Of a stretch of 64,000 bases of DNA, positions 26,567 through 34,183 are shown piece by piece. This stretch comes from Serratia plymuthica NBRC 102599 (lineage in GTDB: Bacteria > Pseudomonadota > Gammaproteobacteria > Enterobacterales > Enterobacteriaceae). Location of the stretch: contig NZ_BCTU01000001.1 of NCBI RefSeq assembly GCF_001590925.1, positions 310,001-374,000 of the forward strand, in the 5' to 3' direction. Position numbers and translations under genes: made by a program. Each line of letters begins with the position of its first letter. Positions within the stretch are counted from its first letter, which is position 1. The notes below the pieces were generated by a model. That model made no database searches, was not told where the DNA came from, and saw only the letters and a program-made list of their open reading frames with translations.

Positions 26567-26592
26567 CACCCCGCGGCATCGGCTGCGGGGTG
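26567..26592. terminator. Bidirectional hairpin between convergent genes
   Basis: Stem CACCCCGC / GCGGGGTG with a short GC-containing loop, followed by TCTCTCTTT on the plus strand. It ends the yafD-like transcript and probably the opposite quinone oxidoreductase transcript. Confidence 0.65.
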
Positions 26593-26599
26593 TCTCTCT

Positions 26600-27607
26600 T
26601 TAGAGGGTCAGCATAATCTTGCCGATATGCATGCTGGATTCCATCAACGCATGCGCTGCGGCCGCTTGTTCCAGCGGGAACGTTTTGAATATCTGCGGTT
26701 TTAACGCGCCGCGCTCCAGCAGCGGCCACACCTTCTGCTGCAAATCGGCGGCAATTTTCGCCTTATCTTCCACGCTGCGCGCGCGCAGGGTTGAGCCGGT
26801 GTGAGTCAGACGTTTGAGCAGCAGCGGCATCAGGTTCAGTTCTTTGACCACGCCGTTCTGGGTGCCGATTTGCACAATGCGCCCATCCATCGCCGCCGCC
26901 TGGTAGTTCTTCGCCACGTAATCCCCGGCGATCAGATCGACAATCACGTCTGCGCCCTTGCCGTTGGTCGCGTGTTTGGTCTGCTCGACGAAGTCTTCGT
27001 TGCGGTAGTTAATCGCCACATCGGCACCCAGTGCCAGGCTGGCCTGACGTTTCTCCTCGGAGCCGACGGTGGTGATCACGCGGGCGCAGAACGCTTTCGC
27101 CAGCAGGGTGGCGACGGTACCAATGCCTGACGTGCCACCGTGGATCAGCACGGTTTCACCGGCTTTTAGATGCCCGCGCTGGAACACGTTGACCCAGACG
27201 GTAAAGAAGGTCTCAGGGATGGCTGCCGCCTCCGTCAGGCTCATGCCCTGAGGCACCGGCAGCGCATTGCTCTCATGCACTTTGCAGTATTCGGCGTAGC
27301 CGCCGCCGGCAATCAGGGCGCACACGAGATCGCCGATGGCGTAATTTTTCACCCCAACGCCGATGGCAACCACTTCACCGGCTATTTCGAGGCCGGGAAT
27401 ATCCGATGCACCGGCTGGCGGCGCGTATTGGCCACGGCGTTGCATAACGTCGGGCCGGTTAACCCCGGCGGCGGCGACCTTCACCAAAATCTCACCTTGT
27501 TGCAGCGTCGGCAATGGCCGCTCGGCGACAACCAGCACCTCCGGTTCGCCCGGCTGGCTGATTTCGATCGCTTTCATGGTGTTGGGCAGTGGCGGGTTTA
27601 CTGACAT
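26600..27607 (-). CDS. Zinc-independent NAD(P)H:quinone oxidoreductase (MDR family)
   Basis: A 335-residue medium-chain reductase of the QOR/PIG3 branch. It has MKAIEISQPGEPEVL, AGVNRPDVMQRRGQY, the cofactor motif LIHGGTSGIGTVATLLAKAF and the late segment IVQIGTQNG. Zinc-binding cysteines are absent. It reduces quinones or enones with NADPH. Start at 27607 is 9 bases from GGAGG. Monocistronic. Confidence 0.85.
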   Translation of the reverse strand: MSVNPPLPNTMKAIEISQPGEPEVLVVAERPLPTLQQGEILVKVAAAGVNRPDVMQRRGQYAPPAGASDIPGLEIAGEVVAIGVGVKNYAIGDLVCALIAGGGYAEYCKVHESNALPVPQGMSLTEAAAIPETFFTVWVNVFQRGHLKAGETVLIHGGTSGIGTVATLLAKAFCARVITTVGSEEKRQASLALGADVAINYRNEDFVEQTKHATNGKGADVIVDLIAGDYVAKNYQAAAMDGRIVQIGTQNGVVKELNLMPLLLKRLTHTGSTLRARSVEDKAKIAADLQQKVWPLLERGALKPQIFKTFPLEQAAAAHALMESSMHIGKIMLTL

Positions 27608-27769
27608 GGTCATTCTCCTCCGATTGGCGTTCAGGCACAGTGAACAGTGTAGATAAGCACCTGCTGTAATTCATATTTTATCTTACAGAAATGCCGACGA
27701 GAGAATGTGGATCATAGGGCGGTTTTTAGGGGGGCAGAAGAGGGGAGCCGCCGTAGGGGCGGCATGGTA

Positions 27770-27979
27770 TCAGTCGTTTGGCGGAATGCGGAAACCTTTG
27801 AGTGAGACGATGAAGTGCTCTTTCCCTTTGGAGATCTTGGCGCCTTTATCACACCACAGACTGGCGAGCTGGAAAAAGTCGTCGCTGTCGATGTCATAAG
27901 CCAGTTCGATTTTCTTGGCTGTTCCATAACGGATCAGCTTTTCTGCTTCCTGGTGGTTTGTTGCTTTAATGGTGGTCAT
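27770..27979 (-). CDS. Small uncharacterised protein, 69 residues
   Basis: A 69-residue soluble, acidic-to-neutral protein (AEKLIRYGTAKKIELAYDID, then LASLWCDKGAKISKGKEHF and GFRIPPND). AAGGA precedes the ATG at 27979. The frame runs further upstream but without a start context. No family recognised. It sits downstream of the 38-residue ORF on the same strand, with a long hairpin in between. Confidence 0.6.
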   Translation of the reverse strand: MTTIKATNHQEAEKLIRYGTAKKIELAYDIDSDDFFQLASLWCDKGAKISKGKEHFIVSLKGFRIPPND

Positions 27980-28084
27980 AACGAAATCCTTGGTGTAAGC
28001 CAGTGCGGATAATCGGGGACCATCATATGGCTGAATTGTGACAATTTTGTGATGGAAGCATGACAGTGAACGGTTGTGTGGCCT

Positions 28085-28110
28085 GGAGCATAACACGGGG
28101 GTTATGCTCC
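28085..28110. repeat. 10-bp perfect hairpin
   Basis: GGAGCATAAC-ACGGGG-GTTATGCTCC. It lies between the 38-residue ORF stop and the 69-residue protein start, both on the minus strand. No U run on either strand, so it may be an RNA processing or folding element rather than a terminator. Confidence 0.6.
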
Positions 28111-28121
28111 CCTCTGTTCTG

Positions 28122-28238
28122 TCAACGATCGTGCGGACGAATCAGCGTGCTTTTCTTCTGTGATTTAAAGTGTTTGTACAGCGCATATCCTGCAATGCCG
28201 GCCAAAACCGCCAGTAAAGACATATATTCTGTCGCCAT
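28122..28238 (-). CDS. 38-residue single-helix membrane protein
   Basis: A 38-codon ORF starting MATEYMSLLAVLAGIAGYAL followed by YKHFKSQKKSTLIRPHDR. It has one membrane helix at residues 6-20 and a strongly basic cytoplasmic tail. A full GGAGG lies 8 bases upstream of the ATG. Not recognised as a named family. The combination of perfect ribosome site, a single helix and a basic tail supports a real small protein. Confidence 0.6.
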   Translation of the reverse strand: MATEYMSLLAVLAGIAGYALYKHFKSQKKSTLIRPHDR

Positions 28239-28348
28239 GAGACTAACCTCCGATAAAGAGTGGCTAAGGAGCCGCTATTTGTGACAGTTATCACGTTATC
28301 GCGCAATGAGACCATTCTGTAACGCAGCAGAGTGTTGATATTTAGACA

Positions 28349-28374
28349 TAAAAAAAGCGCCTATAGGAAGGCGC
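28349..28374 (-). terminator. Rho-independent terminator on the minus strand
   Basis: Stem GCGCCT / AGGCGC with a six-base loop. On the minus strand it is followed by seven T. It ends the transcript of the secreted protein at 28488-28859. Confidence 0.8.
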
Positions 28375-28487
28375 ATAAAAATTTACAACACAGCTTGTCA
28401 TGCTCAGCACCAGGAGGAGTGGTGAACACGGCGCCATTGTATGAACTCCCCGCAGCGGCAGATATAGGGATAACTCTTAAAGCTCAG

Positions 28488-28859
28488 CTACCACTGATAG
28501 CCCATATTCAGGCTGTAATCGGGATCCTGATTGGTGGAGTAAGGATCGGATTGGCGGAGACGATCGGTTTTTTTCACCGGGCCGCTAAGTGCCGAATAGG
28601 GTTTGGCGCGCGGACGGCTGCAACCGGGGTGATCGCATTCCATTTCAACGCGAAAACCGGTTTTGTCCTCTGACTCAGACCAGACAACCGGTGGCTTGGC
28701 CGTTTTAGCTGCCGGGCCAAGCGCGCTTTGCGGCACGGGCGCAGGAGTGGGGCTCGGCTCCGGCGCGGTATAAGATAAATCGAGCGCCTGGGCTGAGTAG
28801 GCGCTCAGCATCAACAGGGCAGTGCAGCAGGATGCTGCCAGCGTACGCTTTCTAAGCAT
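28488..28859 (-). CDS. Secreted proline-rich protein, Fur-box preceded
   Basis: A 123-residue protein with a Sec signal peptide (MLRKRTLAASCCTALLMLSA, cleavage near AQA). The mature part is proline-rich (PEPSPTPAPVPQ), then contains a CDHPGC pair of cysteines and ends SLNMGYQW. GGGAG precedes the ATG at 28859. A 13/19 match to the Fur consensus lies 50 bases upstream. Function unknown; iron-regulated envelope protein is an inference. Confidence 0.6.
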   Translation of the reverse strand: MLRKRTLAASCCTALLMLSAYSAQALDLSYTAPEPSPTPAPVPQSALGPAAKTAKPPVVWSESEDKTGFRVEMECDHPGCSRPRAKPYSALSGPVKKTDRLRQSDPYSTNQDPDYSLNMGYQW

Positions 28860-28908
28860 GGTCGATCTCCCTTCATCATTACGCGGCGCAACTATAAAAC
28901 AGCTCAAC

Positions 28909-28927
28909 GAGAATGACTATCATTTAT
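28909..28927 (-). promoter_or_regulatory. Candidate Fur box
   Basis: A 19-mer at this position matches the enteric Fur consensus at 13 of 19 bases (core GAATGACTATCATT). It sits about 50 bases upstream of the secreted protein start. Confidence 0.45.
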
Positions 28928-29233
28928 GGCTGTGGGAGTCTTCTTTTGAGGCTGCGCCATAAACAATTGCTCTTTATCAGGCATCGGACCAGGTTCGGTG
29001 ACAGCCTGAAAGGCGAAATTGTGTTCAATCTCAACAAGGTGGCTACTTGGCCTGGGTGAAATTAAAAAAAATTTTTGGCTGTGCCTGGCCGTCATTATCG
29101 GGCAAATACGGTAGATAACGCTGAAAAATTAAACAAATTGGGTTAAATTCTGTGCATTTAACCCCGTTTCTACAGAGGGGCTGATAAAAAGAGTTGCTAT
29201 TAAAGTCCTGTCATGAGTTAATGCTTCTCGGCC

Positions 29234-29246
29234 TGTGGTACAGACC
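29234..29246 (+). promoter_or_regulatory. Cold box in the csp 5' UTR
   Basis: TGTGGTACAGACC matches the E. coli cspA cold box region TGACGTACAGACC (from memory) at 11 of 13 bases. It lies 162 bases before the csp ATG, the right distance for a long cold-responsive leader. Confidence 0.6.
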
Positions 29247-29407
29247 TATTTATGCACGACATTTTGAGTAAAGTAGTTCAAATTTAAAGCGTTATCCTAG
29301 ATAGCTCTTCTCTGACGAATTTCCTTTCTAGTGCCTCCATAAGTAACTGATGACCGGCTATATCATATGCCCATGGTGGCTTACATTTAATATTGAAGGA
29401 ATTAGAC

Positions 29408-29620
29408 ATGTCTAACATGATCAAAGGTCAAGTGAAGTGGTTCAACGAGTCTAAAGGTTTTGGTTTCATCACTCCAGCAGACGGCAGCAAAGATGTGTTC
29501 GTACACTTCTCTGCTATCCAGGATCAAGGCTTCAAGACCCTGGCTGAAGGCCAGAACGTACAGTTCTCTATCGAGAACGGTGCTAAAGGTCCGTCAGCGG
29601 CTAACGTTACCGCTATCTAA
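29408..29620 (+). CDS. CspA-family cold shock protein
   Basis: A 70-residue single cold-shock domain. RNP1 is KGFGFITP and RNP2 is VFVHFSAI. It binds single-stranded RNA and DNA and acts as an RNA chaperone. The sequence lies between E. coli CspA and CspE, so I give no symbol. The long leader with a cold box suggests cold induction. AAGGA is 7 bases before the ATG and a strong terminator follows. Confidence 0.93.
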   Translation: MSNMIKGQVKWFNESKGFGFITPADGSKDVFVHFSAIQDQGFKTLAEGQNVQFSIENGAKGPSAANVTAI

Positions 29621-29966
29621 TCGGCTTCTGCTGATTAACAAAAACCCGCCAAGGCGGGTTTTTTTGTGCCTGCAATTTGCCGAAGGCAAAAAAAAGCCCG
29701 CAAGTCTGCGGGCAAAAGTTCCTTGTTACTTCTTCATTTGCAGGTACCTCTCTGGGGGGAAGCACCTGTGAACAGCCTATCCTTTACGGTCTTAAGATTC
29801 TGCGGTCAAAACGTTAAGAAAGTGAAAAAACATGTTGGTGCGGCGGCCTGCTACGCTTTAGAAAAGCACTAAAACGGGCGAGCTGCGGGTTTACCGGCAC
29901 GGCACAGTGTTTTTCGCACCTTATTCTGTAATACACTGACATCAATGATAAATGATGGGGCACAGT
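29621..29966. other. Gap between csp and dsrB, two hairpins only
   Basis: It holds the csp terminator and a second stem GCCCGC / GCGGGC (29696-29713), preceded by eight A, which would act as a minus-strand terminator. Nothing else with a credible start and ribosome site was seen. Confidence 0.5.
29644..29665 (+). terminator. Rho-independent terminator after csp
   Basis: Stem ACCCGCC / GGCGGGT with a two-base loop (AA), then a run of T. Confidence 0.9.
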
Positions 29967-30167
29967 ATGAAAGTTAACGATCTGGTAACGGTTAAAACTG
30001 ACGGTGAACTGAGGCGTGAAGGGGTGATACTGGCGGTAGAAGAATTCAATGAAGGGATAATGTACCTGGTCGCATTGGATGAGTATCCTGCCGGCGTCTG
30101 GTTTTTCAACGAGATTGACAGCCGGGACGGCACCTTCGTCGAGCTGAGACAGGGCGGAACCCGGTAG
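29967..30167 (+). CDS. dsrB: DsrB family protein
   Basis: A 66-residue protein, [40 protein letters not shown] and [12 protein letters not shown]. It parallels E. coli DsrB, whose gene also lies beside rcsA. Function is unknown in any species I know of. The start is chosen to match DsrB; two in-frame ATGs lie a few codons upstream. Confidence 0.88.
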   Translation: MKVNDLVTVKTDGELRREGVILAVEEFNEGIMYLVALDEYPAGVWFFNEIDSRDGTFVELRQGGTR

Positions 30168-30315
30168 GCGCTCGGCAAAGAGCCAATATCTCTCCAACGG
30201 ATTAATTTAATCAGCAAGTTTTTCGCAAGGTTACTATTTCGGAGGGGAGGGGCTATTTTTGCTGCGGGAATACCCGCCGCGGCCGAAAATGTCGTCGCGA
30301 GCAGGTATGAGGTTA

Positions 30316-30360
30316 TTTAAATGTTTTATATCCAGGATGACTGGTTGTAAGACATTTAAA
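30316..30360. repeat. Long imperfect hairpin downstream of rcsA and dsrB
   Basis: Arms TTTAAATGTTTTA and TAAGACATTTAAA pair over 13 bp with one G-U on the plus-strand RNA. Inside is a second short stem CCAG-GATGA-CTGG. It lies 37 bases beyond the rcsA stop and 150 bases after dsrB, with no U run after it. Confidence 0.6.
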
Positions 30361-30397
30361 ACCAAGGCTGAGCAGAATACACGGTAAATCTCTTTAC

Positions 30398-31027
30398 CTA
30401 GCGGCTATTGACAAATATCCCACTGGTTAAGGTGTCGGTTAAACGGACAACATGATAAATAATTTGCTTGTTGTGCGTTTTAATTTTTCTTTTGATATTT
30501 CCCTTCTGGGAAGAGACGGTCTTGGCTTTAATTTGCATCTGGTCGGATATCTGGATGGTTCCCTGACCCGACATCCACATGCGCAACATGTTTGATTCTG
30601 TTTGACTCAGCGTAACGGGCGTTTGGTCAAATGAGGTCTTTTCCGTACGACTGGCTTTTTTCTCAAGATAGTGACTAAGTAGCTGATTCATAGTCTCTGG
30701 CTTGATGGATTTTGACGAGATAATGACATTTTTACGAACATATAAATAATCGTCAAAATGCACGTTGGTGATAGCCATAAAGATGAAGAATAAGGTGTCC
30801 GGGTGCAGTGAAATCACCCGCTTTATACGTTCTGTCGCATCGGCTTCGTGTATAAAGCAATCTTCGTTAATAAACACCAGGCTGGGTTTCAACTTGCTGC
30901 ATTTTTCATGCAGATCGTCGATATCGTTGATGGCATTAATTTGGCGTTTTTTTACTCCATGTGTTGTCAGGTAGTCTGTTAAACCCAATCTGGTATAGCT
31001 GCATGAATCCATAATGATCGTTGGCAT
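30398..31027 (-). CDS. rcsA: RcsA, capsule regulator (LuxR-type)
   Basis: A 209-residue auxiliary regulator that pairs with RcsB to activate colanic acid or other capsule genes. It shares with E. coli RcsA the opening [36 protein letters not shown] and the C-terminal LuxR HTH ([38 protein letters not shown]). GGGGGTG precedes the ATG. An RcsAB-box match lies about 310 bases upstream, consistent with autoactivation. Confidence 0.96.
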   Translation of the reverse strand: MPTIIMDSCSYTRLGLTDYLTTHGVKKRQINAINDIDDLHEKCSKLKPSLVFINEDCFIHEADATERIKRVISLHPDTLFFIFMAITNVHFDDYLYVRKNVIISSKSIKPETMNQLLSHYLEKKASRTEKTSFDQTPVTLSQTESNMLRMWMSGQGTIQISDQMQIKAKTVSSQKGNIKRKIKTHNKQIIYHVVRLTDTLTSGIFVNSR

Positions 31028-31333
31028 ATCGCACCCCCACTTAAATCCGTTTTACCGCGGTAACAAAAAGAAAAAGCCTGAAGCCTAAAGGCAAAAAATG
31101 GAACAAAATTTCACGTATAGCCAGTGTTCTATCAATAAACACGACGGCACTCAACGATATTTTCTTTCTAAACTAATTAATTGCATGAACCTATAAGTTT
31201 AGCTTAAGTCAGAATAATCTGCTAACCGACAAATAGCCAGTCTATAACGCTAACTTATGCTTGAGCTGCGTGCCTGTGGGCATCGTTATGATTGAATCTG
31301 CGCATCATGTCACGAAATGAAATTTTAAATTGC

Positions 31334-31347
31334 TAGGAAAATTCTTA
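31334..31347 (-). promoter_or_regulatory. RcsAB box
   Basis: On the rcsA strand the sequence reads TAAGAATTTTCCTA. It matches the RcsAB consensus TAAGAATATTCCTA (from memory) at 13 of 14 bases. It lies about 310 bases before the rcsA start, with TAAAAT six bases further on as a possible -10. Confidence 0.6.
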
Positions 31348-31760
31348 AAAAAAATTCATGTGTTGTTTTTTTAACATTTTTCAGTCTGATTTTTCATCGC
31401 ATTGAGAACTGACAAGTCTTGTTTTTTACAAAATTATCATTATATATCAATATATTATTTGTTTTATTCTCGTATTTGATAATAAGAATTTTTTCTTTTT
31501 TTATCAGTTGCGATATCCAACGCTCACATTGAGTTAACATGGAACCGGTTCTTTGTTAAGGAAACAGGCGTTATAACAACGAGTTGATGTAGCTATATGT
31601 GCTATTCCACGAAATGTGAGAAATGTCAGAGCGTGATTAATTGGTTTCTCTGAACTATTTTGCCCATTGTGGCCAGTGTGGCGCTGAAGAGGGGCGATAA
31701 GGGGACAATGCGCCGGGCCTGCTGCTTGCAGTATGTTGGTAGCAATAACAATGATAAAGC

Positions 31761-31781
31761 AGGACGCCGCAAGGGCGCCCT
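31761..31781 (-). terminator. Hairpin after the decarboxylase gene
   Basis: Stem AGGACGCC / GGCGCCCT with one mismatch, 12 bases after the decarboxylase stop, then GCTTTATC on the minus strand. Confidence 0.5.
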
Positions 31782-31792
31782 AAACGTGGTGA

Positions 31793-33208
31793 TTAAAATG
31801 CTTCTGGCAGGCAGTGTCGCAACGATTCCAGCGCCAGGCGGATATCTTCTTCTTCCGTCATCCAATTGACCAATGCGGCGCGGATCCCGGGTTGCCCGTT
31901 ATAATGCGTGGGGGTGCAGCGCACTATGCCATGTCGATCGAGCCGGGCGATAAAGCGATCCCGTGCGGCCGCGGCATCCCCTTCAACGTTACTGAGAGCG
32001 AAACACACCACGTTCAAATTGACCGGCGCCAGCAGATGAAAACCCTCGCTGGCATCCAACCCTGCGCCCAACCGGCGTGCCAACTGGATATTACGCTCAA
32101 CCATGTCTTGCATGCCGCTGCGGCCATAGGCCTTAAGCGCCATCCATAACGGCAGGGCGCGGAAACGCCGTGAGTTTTCCGGCGTCAGGTGCAGGTAGTC
32201 GTCCGGGCGCAACGTCGGCGCTTCCATATAGACCGAATGGTTTTGGAAAACCTGCATCTGCAGTTCCAAATGACGGGTGAATTGAATGGCGCTGTCATAG
32301 GGCACATTCAACCATTTATGTGCGTCAACGGTGATTGAATCCGCTTGCTCCCAGCCGGTCAACAGCGGGGAGTAGTGCGGTGAACAGGCGGCGACACCGC
32401 CAAACGCGGCATCAACGTGCAACCAGAACGGGTAGCGCTCGCGCAGTGCCAGCAGGCGCGGCAAATCGTCGAAGATCACGGTGTTGACCGTGCCGGCGCT
32501 GGCCAGCACGATGACAGGTGCGCCATTGCTGGCGGCCAGGTGCCGTTCCAGAGCTGCGGTGTCCATGGCTTCGGAATCCGGCAGACAATCGACGATTTTC
32601 AGCGCATCGCGGCCGATCCCGAGCATGCTGAGTGCCTTCACGCTGCTGGAATGGGCATTCGCCGACAGCACCTGTATTGGCCCTAATGCCGCCAATCCCT
32701 GTTCGGCGACATCAATTCCTCGTTGTTGCCCCAGCCACTGGCGGCCAATAGCGATGCCGACAAAGTTGGCCATGGTCGCCCCGCTGACAAAACTGCCGCT
32801 AAATGCTTTCGGTAAACCCAGCAACGACTTCAATTGCTCAATAGTGGCCAGCTCAATCGCTGCGGCCACGGTGTCGTGGCTCAGTAGGCTGTTTTGGTCT
32901 ATGGCACTAACCAGCCAATCCGCCGCCAGCGCGGCCGGAGTAGCGCCGCCGGTGACAAAGCCAAAATAACGCGGCCCGGCGCTGCCTGAGAGGCCCTCGG
33001 CATAGCGTAACCAGAAATCCTCCAGCGTCGCCAAAGCGCCGTTGCCACTGTCCGCCAGTTGGTCGTCGCCCAACTGCAGCTGTTGGGCCTCAAGAGGAGG
33101 GTAAACCGGACGCTGTTTCAACCCGGCAAGAAACCCCTCTGCCAACTGGCGGGTCCGGTCGAGTATTTGTGGAAATTGGTCAAGATCCTGCTGTAAGCGA
33201 GGGTGCAT
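31793..33208 (-). CDS. PLP-dependent amino acid decarboxylase (group II)
   Basis: A 471-residue fold-type I decarboxylase of the aromatic amino acid/glutamate/diaminobutyrate group. The PLP lysine is in SITVDAHKWLNVPYDS, the PLP aspartate is in HVDAAFGG, and the segment FVTGGATPAALAAD is usual. It releases CO2 from an amino acid to give an amine. It diverges from a GcvA-like LysR gene that probably controls it. The substrate cannot be told from sequence alone. Confidence 0.85.
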   Translation of the reverse strand: MHPRLQQDLDQFPQILDRTRQLAEGFLAGLKQRPVYPPLEAQQLQLGDDQLADSGNGALATLEDFWLRYAEGLSGSAGPRYFGFVTGGATPAALAADWLVSAIDQNSLLSHDTVAAAIELATIEQLKSLLGLPKAFSGSFVSGATMANFVGIAIGRQWLGQQRGIDVAEQGLAALGPIQVLSANAHSSSVKALSMLGIGRDALKIVDCLPDSEAMDTAALERHLAASNGAPVIVLASAGTVNTVIFDDLPRLLALRERYPFWLHVDAAFGGVAACSPHYSPLLTGWEQADSITVDAHKWLNVPYDSAIQFTRHLELQMQVFQNHSVYMEAPTLRPDDYLHLTPENSRRFRALPLWMALKAYGRSGMQDMVERNIQLARRLGAGLDASEGFHLLAPVNLNVVCFALSNVEGDAAAARDRFIARLDRHGIVRCTPTHYNGQPGIRAALVNWMTEEEDIRLALESLRHCLPEAF

Positions 33209-33309
33209 CTGTGGCTCCGGAGAGAAGAGGATAAGGGTGACACCTTAGAGCATTTGCTTTAGTGCGAAAATCGATGAAAAATGACCCTTTTGGATAGCTG
33301 GACTAACCA

Positions 33310-34182
33310 ATGCTTAATGAGCGTGTTCCCTTGCATACCCTGCCGACTTTTGTGATTGCCGCCAAACTGGAGAATTTGCGCGCCACCGCGCAGCAGGTAC
33401 ATCTGACCCACGGAGCGGTTAGTCAACAGATCCAGCAGCTCGAACAGGCTATCGGCTGCCCGTTGTTTGAACGACACGGGCGCGGGTTGCGTTTGAACGC
33501 CGCCGGCCGCGAACTGTTGGCGGTGGCGGAACCGGCGCTACAGGCGCTGCAACAGGGGATTGGCCGCGTCAGGCGTATTGCGCAAAGCCACAGGCTGCAC
33601 ATCAGCGTACTGCCTTCCTTCGCACACTATTGGTTAATGCCGCGACTGCCCGCTTTCCGCGAGGCCTGCGCCGGCATTGCGCTGGATATCGACGCTTCTC
33701 TGGCGGTGCAGGATCTGTCGCGTAAGGGGTTTGATGCGGCTATCCGTATTGGCGAGGGCCAATGGCCGAACTTGCAGGCACAGCGTATCGCTTCCGGAGA
33801 GGTGGTACCGGTGGCCACCCCTGAGTTGGCGCGACAGTGGCAGGCGGCATTCGACAAGGGTTCACCGCGCACGCCGCTGCTGGAGCATGATGTTACGCCG
33901 TGGCGCAGGTGGTTCGCGGCGCAGCAACAGGGGGAGTACGGTCAGCAAATGGCGTTGTTCAATGACGCCGGTTTGCTGATCCGTGCGGCCGAGCAGGGAT
34001 TCGGCATTGCGCTGGTGAAAAGGCTGCTGGTCAGTGATGCCCTGGCGGAGGGGCGGCTGGTGGCGCTGGCCGAGGCCAGGCATCTGGATAATGGCGATTT
34101 TTACCTGGTTTGGCCACAGACCGCGGGATTGACGCCGGCGGTCGAAGAGTTATTACACTGGTTACAACGCCAATTGGCCTGA
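33310..34182 (+). CDS. GcvA-like LysR regulator
   Basis: A 290-residue LTTR of the GcvA branch: LHTLPTFVIAAKLENLRATAQQ, LTHGAVSQQIQQLEQAIG and FERHGRGLRLNAAGREL. It diverges from the decarboxylase gene across about 100 bases. Its stop is one base from the stop of the convergent CoA-transferase gene. Confidence 0.85.
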   Translation: MLNERVPLHTLPTFVIAAKLENLRATAQQVHLTHGAVSQQIQQLEQAIGCPLFERHGRGLRLNAAGRELLAVAEPALQALQQGIGRVRRIAQSHRLHISVLPSFAHYWLMPRLPAFREACAGIALDIDASLAVQDLSRKGFDAAIRIGEGQWPNLQAQRIASGEVVPVATPELARQWQAAFDKGSPRTPLLEHDVTPWRRWFAAQQQGEYGQQMALFNDAGLLIRAAEQGFGIALVKRLLVSDALAEGRLVALAEARHLDNGDFYLVWPQTAGLTPAVEELLHWLQRQLA

Positions 34183-34183
34183 A

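Larger units (their letters stand above)
31028..31792. promoter_or_regulatory. AT-rich gene-free region upstream of rcsA
   Basis: These 765 bases contain no supportable gene and include very AT-rich stretches near 31320-31510. Contents seen: a perfect 12-bp palindrome TTACCGCGGTAA (31052-31063) close to the rcsA ATG, a RcsAB-box match (31334-31347), and a decarboxylase terminator at the far end. AT-rich DNA upstream of rcsA is a known H-NS target in E. coli; H-NS silencing here is inference. Confidence 0.5.

Noticed and set aside
28904-29095. 63-codon minus-strand ORF near the Fur box
   Set aside because: No ribosome site, low-complexity translation and overlap with regulatory DNA.
29666-29872. 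68-codon ORF after csp
   Set aside because: It starts right after the csp terminator, includes the second hairpin, and has no start context.
30168-30397. DsrA small RNA expected near rcsA/dsrB
   Set aside because: I could not find the DsrA stem-loops or a terminator with U run in this gap.
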